A DNA stretch of 64,000 nucleotides, taken from the NCBI GenBank assembly GCA_035502095.1, contig DATJUX010000026.1, forward strand, positions 124,001-188,000, read 5' to 3'. The stretch's first letter is position 1, and the number at the start of each line of letters is the position of its first letter. The notes below the pieces were generated by a model that saw only the letters and a program-made list of their open reading frames with translations, did not search any database and was not told where the DNA came from. A program made the translations under genes and the position numbers. Source of the DNA: JAKANT01 sp035502095. Lineage in GTDB: Bacteria > Pseudomonadota > Gammaproteobacteria > Burkholderiales > Burkholderiaceae_F. Positions 41,964 through 51,066 of the stretch are shown here, piece after piece.

Positions 41964-41989
41964 CCCGGGTCTGTCAGCACACGCGAGTT

Positions 41990-42060
41990 CGAGATTCCTC
42001 GTCGCTTGCTCTTCGGGATGGCAACGCGGACCGTGTCATTCCGAGCGGCAACGAATCTCG
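41990..42060. repeat. Intergenic imperfect inverted repeat (copy 1)
   Basis: The ends CGAGATTC (41990-41997) and GAATCTCG (42053-42060) are perfect inverted repeats. The interior (TCTTCGGGATG versus GTCATTCCGAG) also pairs imperfectly. The element fills the space between two convergent genes. Its GTCATTCCGAGCG and GATTCCTCGTCGC strings recur in altered form at 53461-53537, so it belongs to a dispersed non-coding repeat family. Confidence 0.6.
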
Positions 42061-42070
42061 CTGCTCCGAG

Positions 42071-43123
42071 CTACATGATGCGGTTGAACCACAGCAGCGA
42101 TAGCAGCGCGGCGACGACGGCCAGCGCGGCGCCGGCCGCAGCGAAGAACGCCGTGATTTCGGTCTCCTTCGTTTGCAGCACAACGCGCGAATGCAGGCTC
42201 TGGTAGACCTTCTTGAGGTCGGCGGCATTGCCGGCGTAGAAATATTCGGCCTGGGTGATGTTCGCCACGGCGCGCAGCGTCTCCTCGTCCAGTTGCGCCC
42301 GGAACGACCACCCTTCGAACCCGATCACTTCGCCGTCGACCGTGCCGATGCCGACCGTGAAGATCCTCACTCCGCGCTCGGCCGCGCGCTTTGCGGCCTC
42401 GATCGGGTCCGGGCCCGTGGTGCGCTGGCCGTCGGACAGAAGGATGATCGCCGCCGAGGTGTACGACCCGGGTGCGACGGGCCGCACATCGGCCTTGTCC
42501 CTTTCCTTCTTCGGCGCCGCGTCGAGCGGAGTGCCCCGTATTGCGGCCTCGCGACCGTAAATCGCCGTGCTGACGTCGAATCCGCCGTCCGGGAACAGCG
42601 TCGCGAGCGCAACCAGAATGCCGCTGCCCGTCGCGGTCCCGCGCTGGAGCTGGAACCGGTCGATCGCCGCCAGCACGTCCTCGCGGCTCAAGGTCGGCGC
42701 CTGCACGAGCGAGGCCGTGGCCGCGAAGGAGACGACACCGATCCGCACGTAGCGCGGCTGCTCGTTGACGAACGCTCGCGCGGCGTTTTGCGCCGCGGCC
42801 AGGCGATTCGGCTCGACGTCCTTCGCACGCATGCTGCCCGAGACATCCATCGCCAGGATGATCGTCTCCTGTTGCGTCGGCAGCGTGATGACCGCGACCG
42901 GCCGACCGACCGCGACCACCAGCAGGGCGATCGCGGTCAGCAATAGCGCGGGCGGGATGTGGCGCCGGATCCGGTTGCCCGAGCCCAGCGCTTCTTTCAC
43001 GAGCGAAAGGCTTGCGTAATGGAGTGCGAGCTTCTTCTTCCGCCGCAGCACGAGGATGTACACCGCGACCAGTGCGGGCAGCAGCAGCGCGGACCAGAGG
43101 AACTCAGGCCACAGGAACGACAT
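42071..43123 (-). CDS. VWA-domain membrane protein (BatA-like)
   Basis: 350 residues. Two N-terminal hydrophobic helices (about 5-27 and 57-77) are followed by a von Willebrand A domain with the MIDAS motif LAMDVSGSM and a C-terminal transmembrane helix. It resembles BatA of the aerotolerance/MoxR-associated operons. It is the last gene of the protease-MoxR-DUF58-VWA run and overlaps DUF58 by 20 bases. Confidence 0.9.
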   Translation of the reverse strand: MSFLWPEFLWSALLLPALVAVYILVLRRKKKLALHYASLSLVKEALGSGNRIRRHIPPALLLTAIALLVVAVGRPVAVITLPTQQETIILAMDVSGSMRAKDVEPNRLAAAQNAARAFVNEQPRYVRIGVVSFAATASLVQAPTLSREDVLAAIDRFQLQRGTATGSGILVALATLFPDGGFDVSTAIYGREAAIRGTPLDAAPKKERDKADVRPVAPGSYTSAAIILLSDGQRTTGPDPIEAAKRAAERGVRIFTVGIGTVDGEVIGFEGWSFRAQLDEETLRAVANITQAEYFYAGNAADLKKVYQSLHSRVVLQTKETEITAFFAAAGAALAVVAALLSLLWFNRIM

Positions 43124-44072
43124 GGCGGCTTCCCAGGTGAGCGGGCAGGCGGCCGCCCTGCGCCAGGTTGCCGCGGCGCTTGCGCAGGTCGGCGAAGCGC
43201 ATCACGGCATCGGCGAGGTCATCCTCGGTCGCCAGTTCGAGTGCGTCGATACCGGCGTTGCGAAATCCCTCCCGCAGGTCTGCCTCGCGCTTTGCCGCGG
43301 CCGCCGCAAAGCGTCGGCGGAAACCCCGGTCGTGCGTATCGACGTAGATCTGTTCACCCGTTTCGTTGTCCTGCATCACGACCATGCCGAGATCGGGCAG
43401 CTCCATCTCGAGCGGATCGTAAAGGCGGATCGCGATCACCTCGTGCCGCTGCGCGAGTCGCGCGAGCGGCTCGTGCCATCCGGGCACGCTGATGAAGTCG
43501 GAGACGACGAAGATGAGCGAACGGCGCCTGATCATCTCGTGCGCCGTGGTCAGCAGTTTGCGCAGGTCCGTGGGTTTGCCCGCGGGGCGTGCGGCCGCGA
43601 GCGGCGACATCATCCTGCGCATGACGTGCAGCACGTGGCGGCGACCGACCCGCGGTGGAATCACCGCGTCGACCGTGTCGGCGTAGATCATCAGGCCGAC
43701 GCGATTGCCCCGCCGCGTCAACACGCGGGCGAGCAGCGCCACGAAATCCACCGCGACCGAGCGCTTGCGCACTTGTCCCGACCCGAAGTCGACCGAGCCG
43801 CTGAGGTCGGCGAGGAACCACGCAGCAAGCTCGCGATCCTCGTGAAACTCGCGCACATACGGCGTCTGCAGGCGCGCCGTCACGTTCCAGTCGATGTGAC
43901 GCACGTCGTCGTGATACTGGTACTCGCGCAGGTCGGCGAGGTCGAGACCGTTGCCGCGGAACATCGTGCGGTAGTCGCCGTGCAGCACGCCGTCCAGGCG
44001 GCGCAGCACGGTCCACTCCAGTCGCCGCAGGATCTGCTCAGGACTGGGCGACGGTCTCGGCGACGTTGACAT
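43104..44072 (-). CDS. DUF58 protein of MoxR operon
   Basis: 322 residues from ATG 44072. The DUF58 signature is GNGLDLADLREYQYHDDVRHIDWNVTARL. The remaining region resembles a VWA fold without full MIDAS (FLADLSGSVDFG). It overlaps the moxR end by 35 bases and the VWA start by 20. Such proteins work with MoxR ATPases in chaperone-like or metal-insertion processes of envelope or redox proteins. Confidence 0.9.
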   Translation of the reverse strand: MSTSPRPSPSPEQILRRLEWTVLRRLDGVLHGDYRTMFRGNGLDLADLREYQYHDDVRHIDWNVTARLQTPYVREFHEDRELAAWFLADLSGSVDFGSGQVRKRSVAVDFVALLARVLTRRGNRVGLMIYADTVDAVIPPRVGRRHVLHVMRRMMSPLAAARPAGKPTDLRKLLTTAHEMIRRRSLIFVVSDFISVPGWHEPLARLAQRHEVIAIRLYDPLEMELPDLGMVVMQDNETGEQIYVDTHDRGFRRRFAAAAAKREADLREGFRNAGIDALELATEDDLADAVMRFADLRKRRGNLAQGGRLPAHLGSRHVVPVA

Positions 44073-45063
44073 GGGTCTGCAGCGGCTTCTCGGGCGCGGG
44101 CACGCGACGCATGATGCGCTCGATGAGCGCATCGGCCGACATGCCGTCGGCGAGCGCTTCGTAGGACAGCACGAGCCGGTGCCGGATGACGTCCGGCGCG
44201 AGATCGGTCACGTCTTCCGGCAGGACGTAGTCGCGCCCGCGCAGCAAAGCCAGGGCGCGCGCGGCTTCGATCAGATGGATCGTCGCGCGCGGGCTCGCGC
44301 CGAACGTGATGTACTTCGCCAGGTCCTTGTTGCCGTATTTCTCCGGCGTGCGCGTCGCGGCGACGAGACGCACGGCGTACTCGATCAGCGCCGGGTCGAC
44401 GTAGCCCTTGCGACACTCGCGCTGCAACTGCGACAGCTGGTCGGTGCTGGCAACCGTCGCCACCGGGGTCGCGGGACCCGTGACGCGCTCGACGATCACG
44501 CGTTCCTCGTCTTCGCTCGGATACCCGACCAGGATCTTCATCATGAAACGGTCGACCTGCGCCTCCGGCAGCGGGTAGGTGCCTTCGGTCTCGATCGGAT
44601 TCTGGGTCGCCATGACGAGGAACGGTTCGGGTACCCGATGCGTATCGCCGGCGATAGTTACCTGCCGCTCCTGCATCACTTCGAGCAGCGCGCTTTGCAC
44701 CTTCGCCGGAGCACGGTTGATCTCGTCTGCGAGCAGCAGGTTCGTGAACACCGGCCCCAGTGACGTGGTGAACTCGCCCGACTTCTGGTTGTAGATGCGC
44801 GTGCCGACCAAGTCGGCCGGGACCAGGTCCGGCGTGAATTGGATGCGGCGGAACGCGCCGCGCATCGTCGCCGCCAGGGTCTTGACGGTCAGCGTCTTCG
44901 CCAGGCCGGGGACGCCTTCGACCAGAAGGTGTCCCTGGGCAAGCGTCGCGACCAGCACGCGCTCGAGGAAGTGGTCCTGCCCGACGACGATCTTCTTCAC
45001 CTCGTACAGGATGCGTTCCATCGTCGCAGCCACGGCGTTGCGGCTGGCAAGGTTCTCTTCCAT
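44038..45063 (-). CDS. MoxR-family AAA+ ATPase
   Basis: 341 residues from ATG 45063. It carries Walker A in VEGVPGLAKTLTVKTLA, Walker B in LLADEINRAPAKVQSALLEVMQE, sensor 1 in VMATQNPIETEGTYPLPEAQVDRF and a C-terminal lid. MoxR ATPases act as chaperones with VWA proteins, as encoded here directly downstream. A frame extends further upstream but lies beyond the natural start. Confidence 0.94.
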   Translation of the reverse strand: MEENLASRNAVAATMERILYEVKKIVVGQDHFLERVLVATLAQGHLLVEGVPGLAKTLTVKTLAATMRGAFRRIQFTPDLVPADLVGTRIYNQKSGEFTTSLGPVFTNLLLADEINRAPAKVQSALLEVMQERQVTIAGDTHRVPEPFLVMATQNPIETEGTYPLPEAQVDRFMMKILVGYPSEDEERVIVERVTGPATPVATVASTDQLSQLQRECRKGYVDPALIEYAVRLVAATRTPEKYGNKDLAKYITFGASPRATIHLIEAARALALLRGRDYVLPEDVTDLAPDVIRHRLVLSYEALADGMSADALIERIMRRVPAPEKPLQTHVNVAETVAQS

Positions 45064-45109
45064 GTCGATCTGTTCCTGCGGGGACGGCGGGGTGGAGATG
45101 GTGGCGGTA

Positions 45110-46018
45110 CTAGAAGGGGTGGATGCCCATCGCGGTGGCGGCGTTTTCGATCGGCACGGCGAAGCCCACGCCGACGAAGAAACGATCCTGCGTCGGATTG
45201 AGGATGGCGGTGACGATGCCGACCACTTCGCCGTCGAGCGTGACCAGCGGTCCGCCCGAGCTGCCGGGGTTGGCGGCAGCATCGAACTGGATCAGGTTCG
45301 TCAGCACGCGATCGCCGTTCGTCGAGCGGAACTCGCGGCGCAGCCCGGAGATCACGCCGGCGGTGACCGAAGGACCGATGCCGAACGGAAATCCGACCGC
45401 GACCACGTGGTCGCCGGGCGCGAGGTCGCCGGTCGAACGCAGCGTCGCAGCGGGCAGGTCATCGGGGATCGTCTTCGCGCGCAGCACCGCAAGATCGTTC
45501 TCGGGTTGCTTGGTGATGACGACCGCTTCGGACTCCAGGCCGTCGAAGAACACCACGCGGAGGAATTGCGCGTCGCTCACCACGTGCAGGTTGGTCAGGA
45601 TGACGCCGCTGTCGACGATCACCACGCCGCTGCCCACGCCTTGCTCGTAGGGCGGGCCGCCGTCCACGCGCGGCGCCATGTTGCGGACCCGCACCACGGA
45701 GCGACGAATGTTCTCGAACGCACGCGCCTCCGCCGAAGGAAGGGACTTGGTCGAGAGCGTGTGCAGCACCGCCTGGTCGATATCGCGCTGCGTGAACACG
45801 CGCACCTTTGGCGCCATCTGCGCGTACATGGCCACGAGTCCCAGCGCGGCCAGGGCACCGAGCGCCACGAGCAGCGGACGCTCGAAGCGCCCAAGCCAGG
45901 CGCGCAGGCCCGTGCGGCCTGGCGCGGCGGATTGAGACGGTTGTGTTTGTGCGCCCGGTTCCGGGTCACGCCTTGGGCGCGATCCGCTCGAACGGCTGTA
46001 CAAACTCGGCCTTCTCAT
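45110..46018 (-). CDS. Membrane-anchored DegP-like serine protease without PDZ domain
   Basis: 302 residues. A basic N-terminus and one transmembrane helix (about 49-68) anchor a trypsin-like S1C domain. The triad is seen as His in ILTNLHVV, Asp in ENDLAVLR and Ser in NPGSSGGPLV. No PDZ domain follows, so substrate recognition differs from DegP/DegS. The 46-bp gap to moxR suggests co-transcription and a quality-control role with the MoxR group. Confidence 0.9.
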   Translation of the reverse strand: MRRPSLYSRSSGSRPRRDPEPGAQTQPSQSAAPGRTGLRAWLGRFERPLLVALGALAALGLVAMYAQMAPKVRVFTQRDIDQAVLHTLSTKSLPSAEARAFENIRRSVVRVRNMAPRVDGGPPYEQGVGSGVVIVDSGVILTNLHVVSDAQFLRVVFFDGLESEAVVITKQPENDLAVLRAKTIPDDLPAATLRSTGDLAPGDHVVAVGFPFGIGPSVTAGVISGLRREFRSTNGDRVLTNLIQFDAAANPGSSGGPLVTLDGEVVGIVTAILNPTQDRFFVGVGFAVPIENAATAMGIHPF

Positions 46019-46342
46019 CGAAGCAATCGCCTTCGTCGCAACGGTACCACGCCAGTCATCGCCCGGGCAGTGGCAGCGCGGCGCTGGACTCGTTCGGCGG
46101 TGGATTCATCGGCGCGGCGCCGGCAACGCTGTGCGCCGTCGCGCGCGTGATGACGGTGTTGTCGCACTTCGTTGTGGCATGGCTCGCCCGGCGGATCGGC
46201 CTTGTCAACACCATGGTGTTCACGCACCTGGGCGTCAGGAATGAGCCAACTCGCACGCGCAGCGTCCTCGCATGATCGCGCCCGGTTTTCGCCGGCGCCG
46301 CCGTGCAAGGCGGCGCCCTGTGACTCCGCTGACAGCCGCAGA
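46019..46342. other. 324-bp intergenic region with strong hairpin
   Basis: GGCGCCGCC (46294-46302) pairs perfectly with GGCGGCGCC (46309-46317) round a six-base loop, downstream of the glycine-zipper gene; it lacks a T-run. The rest probably contains the promoter of the protease-moxR operon. A short minus-strand frame ending near 46056 has no start signal or recognised motif. Confidence 0.45.
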
Positions 46343-46936
46343 TCAATGCGACTGCGGCGGCGGCGGTGCGTTCGGCGGCGGAATGTTTTCCGACGTCAGG
46401 TTGGGCGGCGGGCTCGCCACCGTTGTGCCGTAGTTCGCGGCCGGTGCGGGCTGAGACGGCGGCGGCGGGTAGTAGGCGGGTTGCACCGGCTCCGCGCTCT
46501 GCACGTAACGACGACCATACGTCGGCACCTTGTTGCCCTTCGCGTACATGCATTGGTAGTACGCGGAGTCGTAGACACGCTGCGTCGAGTAGTACGACCC
46601 CGTCGCGCTGCCGCTGCCGACCGCCGAACCCGTAATCAAGCCGATGCCGGCGCCGATGCCGGCACCCGCGGCATTGCCGCCAATGAGCGCGCCGGCGGCC
46701 GCGCCAATCGCGGTGCCCACGGCCGCGCTGCCTACCGCGGCCTCGTTGGCACGATCTGCCGACGACTTGCCGCCGGCCTTCGCGATCGCATAGTCGCGAC
46801 ACGCTCCATCGTCAGCCTGGAACTGCTCCCATGTCTTGTTGCGGCCCGGGAAGGCCTCGAGTGATGGGCCGGTAGGCGCTGTGACGCATCCCGCCACCAC
46901 CAGCACGCCGAGGCTGGAAAGGATCTTCGGATTCAT
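46343..46936 (-). CDS. Glycine-zipper lipoprotein
   Basis: 197 residues. The signal peptide has lipobox VVAGC. A charged stretch is followed by a glycine-zipper segment (GTAIGAAAGALIGGNAAGAG and following, about 75-107), which can insert into membranes or self-associate. The C-terminal region is Pro/Tyr-rich. It starts 4 bases after the stop of the upstream Tyr/Gly/His-rich gene, so the two are co-transcribed envelope proteins. Confidence 0.82.
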   Translation of the reverse strand: MNPKILSSLGVLVVAGCVTAPTGPSLEAFPGRNKTWEQFQADDGACRDYAIAKAGGKSSADRANEAAVGSAAVGTAIGAAAGALIGGNAAGAGIGAGIGLITGSAVGSGSATGSYYSTQRVYDSAYYQCMYAKGNKVPTYGRRYVQSAEPVQPAYYPPPPSQPAPAANYGTTVASPPPNLTSENIPPPNAPPPPQSH

Positions 46937-46940
46937 GTCA

Positions 46941-47447
46941 TCACCTGCTTTCGGGCGCCGGCGGCTGCGCTGGAACGCGCTCGAAACCTCCGGTGCACTC
47001 TTTCACATATGGCCAATACTTCTGGCTGCTAGCGCACCAGTACCACCAGGTCTGCTGGGGCTGCTGCTGTGGCGGCTGCTGCTGCGCCGGCGGCGGCGCC
47101 TGCTCGACGTCGCTGCGCTCGGTGTACTGCGGATCGCCCGCCGGAGCCGCCGGGTAGCCGTAGCCGTAGTACGGATAACCGTAGCCATAGTAGTAAGGCG
47201 GCGCCCCGTAGTAGTAGCTTGGGTAATAGCCGCCATACCAGTAACCCGGCCAAGGCACACCGAAGCCGAAGTAGACGCCGCCGTGGTAGCAACAATGGCC
47301 GCCGTGGTAGTAGCCGGCGTGGTAGTAGCCACCGTGGTAGTGAGCGCCACCGTAGTAGTGACCGCCCCCCGCCGCGGCGGACGGGCTGAACGCGGACAGG
47401 GACAGCAGCGTCGCGCAGGCTGCAAGGACAAGACTCAGGCGCTTCAT
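46941..47447 (-). CDS. Exported Tyr/Gly/His-rich protein
   Basis: 168 residues from ATG 47447. After a signal peptide (LVLAACATLLSLSAFSPSAAA) the mature protein is strongly biased: YYHGG-type repeats with many His (about 27-58), Tyr/Pro/Gly runs, then Gln/Pro and a C-terminal segment WWYWCASSQKYWPYVKECTGGF with two Cys. The His-rich part could bind metal. The C-terminal WYWC...YWPYV...CxGGF pattern is seen in other small exported proteins of unknown function. Confidence 0.75.
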   Translation of the reverse strand: MKRLSLVLAACATLLSLSAFSPSAAAGGGHYYGGAHYHGGYYHAGYYHGGHCCYHGGVYFGFGVPWPGYWYGGYYPSYYYGAPPYYYGYGYPYYGYGYPAAPAGDPQYTERSDVEQAPPPAQQQPPQQQPQQTWWYWCASSQKYWPYVKECTGGFERVPAQPPAPESR

Positions 47448-47747
47448 CGTTTGGCCCTCGGGTGCGGGCGGCACTATTCCCAGCGTGCCACCCGGATAAC
47501 GTTTTGATTGTGGAACCATGGCGACCGTTCGCGCGCGTCGAACATGTTGAATTTGTAACCGGTGGTTGCAACGAGCCGCGTCAGCGCGTGTCGCTTGCTG
47601 CGCGGCCACATCGGCAGGCACCTATTGCATCGAATCGGGGCAAACTCCCGTTTCTTTATATGGGGTGGCCTCGGCGGAAATCGAACGAATTGGCCGCCTG
47701 ACGTTCCCATATTTCGCGGCCACTCCACGGGCGGGCGGGAGGCGAAC
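47448..47747. other. 300-bp divergent promoter region
   Basis: It separates the Tyr/Gly/His-rich operon (leftward) from the DUF3014 gene (rightward). It is more AT-rich than average (for example near 47505 and 47650) and should contain both promoters. No gene or long repeat is seen. GGGAGG lies just before the DUF3014 start. Confidence 0.4.
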
Positions 47748-48548
47748 ATGAGTACGCTGGAGAAAATCGTCTTTGCGGCGCTGGTGCTCGCCGTGATAGG
47801 CGGCGGATACTGGTGGTGGAAGAGCCAGACCCCTGCGCCGCTGCCGGTCGCGCCGGTTGCTGCGCCAGCGGCGCCCCCTCCGGAGCCCGAACCGGCAATC
47901 CAGCATCCCATTGAGCAGGCGCCGGTGGCTGCCGGCGAAGCACCCAAGCCGCTGCCCGCGCTTGCCGAGAGCGACAGCGCCGCGGCCGAAGCGCTTGCCG
48001 GCCTTGCCCCGCAAGGGAAGCTTCCCGATTTCATCATCTCGAAGCTGCTCGTGCGCCATATCGTCGCCACCGTGGACAACCTGCCGCGCGACAAGGTCTC
48101 GATGAACCTCTGGCCGGTGAAGCCTGCCGCCGGCGTCTTCATGGTGGCCGGCACGCCGGATGGCAAGGTGATCGCACCGGAAAACAGCGCGCGCTACGTG
48201 CCCTACATCCGGTTCATGGAATCGCTCGACATCAAGAAGGTCGCGGCGATGTACGTCCACTTCTACCCACTGTTCCAGGAGGCATACCGGGACCTCGGCT
48301 ACCCGAAGGGCTACTTCAACGACCGCCTGATCGTCGTCATCGACCACCTTCTCGCGACGCCCGAGGTCTCGGGGGCGATGCGCCTCGAGCAGCCCAAGGT
48401 GCTCTACGAATTCGCCGATCCGGTGTTGAAGGAAACCTCGGCGGGCCAGCAGATCCTGCTGCGCATCGGGCGCGAGAACGAGCTCAAAGTCAAGACGAAG
48501 CTGCGCGAGCTGCGCAAGGAAATCACGCGCCAGGCCCCGAAGGGCTAG
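47748..48548 (+). CDS. DUF3014 membrane-anchored protein
   Basis: 266 residues from ATG 47748 with GGGAGG upstream. One transmembrane helix (about 7-24) with WWW at its end and a Pro/Ala-rich linker (about 27-70) precede the DUF3014 domain: LLVRHIVATVDNLPRDKVSMNLWPVKP, YVPYIRFMESLDIKKVAAMYVHFYPLFQEAYRDLGYP and YFNDRLI. The domain is periplasmic. Function unknown. Confidence 0.87.
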   Translation: MSTLEKIVFAALVLAVIGGGYWWWKSQTPAPLPVAPVAAPAAPPPEPEPAIQHPIEQAPVAAGEAPKPLPALAESDSAAAEALAGLAPQGKLPDFIISKLLVRHIVATVDNLPRDKVSMNLWPVKPAAGVFMVAGTPDGKVIAPENSARYVPYIRFMESLDIKKVAAMYVHFYPLFQEAYRDLGYPKGYFNDRLIVVIDHLLATPEVSGAMRLEQPKVLYEFADPVLKETSAGQQILLRIGRENELKVKTKLRELRKEITRQAPKG

Positions 48549-48621
48549 GATCGCGGCCGCTTCTCGGCGCTTGCCCTGCGTCCCGCCTCGGCTAGCCTTC
48601 GCCGATATGATCGGAGCGGCC

Positions 48622-50154
48622 ATGAAACGGATCCTCCTCGCGCTCGCGGCCGTGCTGTGGGCGAGCGGCGCGCTTGCGGCACCGGCGGCGCCGTCGAATG
48701 CGATCGCGTGGTTCGAAGGCGACGTCGACGCCGCGTTCGCGCAGGCCAAGCGCGAGCGCAAGCCGCTGTTCCTCTATTGGGGCGCGGTCTGGTGTCCGCC
48801 CTGCAACCAGGTGAAAGCGACCATCTTCAACCGGCAGGACTTCATCGCCCGCTCGCGCGGTTTCGTGCCTGTCTACATCGACGGCGACTCCCCGTCCGCG
48901 CAGGCGCTCGCCACCCGCTTCAAGGTGAGCGGTTACCCGACCATGGTGCTGTTCCGCGCCGACGGCGTCGAGGTGACAAGGCTGCCGGGGGAGGTCGAGC
49001 CGGACCAGTACATGCGCGTGCTCGCACTCGGCATGCACGCCACCCGCCCCGTGAGCGTCCTGCTGGCCGCGGTCCAATCAGGCCGCGGGGCGCTCACGCC
49101 AGCCGACTGGCGCCTGCTTGCCTACTACTCCTGGGACACCGACGAGCAGGCCGTGGTGCCGAAAGCCAAGGTGCCGGCGACGCTCACGCAGCTTGCCCTG
49201 GCCTGTCCGCAGGACCAGGCTGCGGCGAAGTCGCGCCTGCTGTTGAAGGCGGTCGCTGCCGCTGCCGACCTGCCGGATAACCAGCGCCCCTTCGACCGTG
49301 CGACGGCGCTCGCGCAACTGGACGCGGTGCTCGCCAACCCGGCGCTCGCGCGCGAGAACTTCTCCGCACTCACCGACTCGGTCAGCGATATCGCCCGCTC
49401 GCTCCAGCTTTCCGCGCCGGAACGCGAGCGCCTCGTCAAGGCGTGGGATCCGCTGCTAGCGCGCTGGAGCGACGACGGCACCCTGTCGCGCGCCGATCGG
49501 CTGTCGGCGGTCGACGGGCGCATCGAACTTGCCCGGCTCGACGCCGGCGACGGCGCGCTGCCGCCCAACCTGGTCAACGACGTGCGCTTCGCCGCACGGC
49601 GCGCCGAACGCGAGACCACCGACAAGTACGAGCGCCAGGCCGTGATCAGCGCGGCCGCGTACGTGCTGCGCGAGGCCGGCCTGATGGAGGAGTCCGATGC
49701 GATGCTCAAGGCGGAGCTCAACCGCTCGCATTCGCCCTACTACTTCATGCTGAGCCTCGCTTCCAATGCCAAGAAGCGCGGCGATTACGACGCGGCGGTG
49801 GAGTGGTACAGCAAGGCCTACGAAGCCTCGCGCGGTCCGGCCACGCGACTCGAGTGGGGTGCACGTTACGTGCGCGCGCTGGTCGACATGGCCCCGCTGG
49901 ATGCCGGGCGCATCGAATCGACCACGCGCAACGTGATCGGCGAACTCGAGGCGAAGCCGGAGACCTTCCACGGGCGCAGCGCGACGGCACTCGCCACGCT
50001 GGGCAAGCGCGTCCGTGAATGGAGCGAGATGAGCAACCAGGCCGAGGTGCTCGACCGGCTGCGCGAAACCATGGATGCGGTGTGCGGCAAGCTGCCGGAG
50101 ACCGCGCCCGAGCGCGCGACGTGCGGCAGCATGTTTGGCGCCAAGGCGGCCTAG
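48622..50154 (+). CDS. Periplasmic thioredoxin-fold protein
   Basis: 510 residues from ATG 48622 (GGAG just upstream; ATG 48607 is in frame). A signal peptide (ILLALAAVLWASGALA) is followed by a thioredoxin domain with active site AVWCPPCNQ and cis-Pro region SGYPTMVLF. The C-terminal 350 residues are helical with TPR-like parts (KRGDYDAAVEWYSKAYEAS). It is probably a thiol-disulfide protein of the envelope; partners unknown. Confidence 0.85.
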   Translation: MKRILLALAAVLWASGALAAPAAPSNAIAWFEGDVDAAFAQAKRERKPLFLYWGAVWCPPCNQVKATIFNRQDFIARSRGFVPVYIDGDSPSAQALATRFKVSGYPTMVLFRADGVEVTRLPGEVEPDQYMRVLALGMHATRPVSVLLAAVQSGRGALTPADWRLLAYYSWDTDEQAVVPKAKVPATLTQLALACPQDQAAAKSRLLLKAVAAAADLPDNQRPFDRATALAQLDAVLANPALARENFSALTDSVSDIARSLQLSAPERERLVKAWDPLLARWSDDGTLSRADRLSAVDGRIELARLDAGDGALPPNLVNDVRFAARRAERETTDKYERQAVISAAAYVLREAGLMEESDAMLKAELNRSHSPYYFMLSLASNAKKRGDYDAAVEWYSKAYEASRGPATRLEWGARYVRALVDMAPLDAGRIESTTRNVIGELEAKPETFHGRSATALATLGKRVREWSEMSNQAEVLDRLRETMDAVCGKLPETAPERATCGSMFGAKAA

Positions 50155-50234
50155 TACTCCAGCTTCTCACACGCCTGAGCAGGTCGCGGAGCCCGGCGCA
50201 TTGCCGCCCAAGCAGGCGTCGAACGCGACTGCGA

Positions 50235-51062
50235 CTACTCGACGCTGCGCCCGCGCATGCGTCGGGAGCGCCGGCGCAGTCCTTCGGCGGTGACCAGCAG
50301 CAGACAGGCGAGCACGACCAGCAACGTGCCGGCGGCCGTGATGGTCAGGCTGATCTCCTGGTTGATGCCGGCAAACATCTGCAGCGGCAGCGTGCGTTGA
50401 CCCGGTCCGGTCAGCAGCAGCGCGACGACGACCTCGTCGAACGACGTCGCGAACGCGAACAGCGCACCGGAGAAGACGCCCGGGAAGACGATCGGCAGCG
50501 CGACGCGGCGAAATGCCACCCACGGCGCGGCACCGAGGTTCGCGGCCGCATCGAGCAGACTGCGATCGAACCCGGACAGGGTCGACAGCACGGTGACGAG
50601 CACGAACGGCGCACCGAGCGCGGCATGCGCCAGCGTCAGTCCGAGAAAGCCGTCGGTCAACCCGAGCGGGGCAAACACGAAATACACGCCCACCGCGACG
50701 ATGATCACCGGCACCACGAGCGGCGACAGAAGCAGCGCAAACAGGAGGCGCCGTCCGGCAAAACGCGCGCGCCAGAAGCCGAACGCGGCCAGCGTGCCGA
50801 GCGTCGTCGCGAGGGCGGTCGCGCCGCTGCCGACCAGCAGGCTGTTGCGCAGCGATGGCAGCCAGAGATCGGACGTGAAGAAATCCGCGTACCAGCGCAA
50901 CGAGAGCCCGGGCAGCGGGAAGTACAAAAACGATCCGGCCGAGAAGGACAGCGGCACGATCACGAGAATGGGCGCCATCAGAAACACGAGCACCAGGGCC
51001 ACGTAGACCCACAGCGCGTGACGCATCCAGCGTTGCGCGCGCGATTCGTAGGCGTGCGCCAT
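50235..51062 (-). CDS. Polyamine-type ABC transporter permease (PotC-like)
   Basis: 275 residues with six transmembrane helices and the EAA loop AANLGAAPWVAFRRVALPIVFPGV that contacts the ATPase. PWY-type sequence (LSLRWYADFF) near the N-terminus is typical of PotC. It starts 4 bases after the other permease and completes the minus-strand importer operon. Confidence 0.9.
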   Translation of the reverse strand: MAHAYESRAQRWMRHALWVYVALVLVFLMAPILVIVPLSFSAGSFLYFPLPGLSLRWYADFFTSDLWLPSLRNSLLVGSGATALATTLGTLAAFGFWRARFAGRRLLFALLLSPLVVPVIIVAVGVYFVFAPLGLTDGFLGLTLAHAALGAPFVLVTVLSTLSGFDRSLLDAAANLGAAPWVAFRRVALPIVFPGVFSGALFAFATSFDEVVVALLLTGPGQRTLPLQMFAGINQEISLTITAAGTLLVVLACLLLVTAEGLRRRSRRMRGRSVE

Positions 51063-51066
51063 CGGC

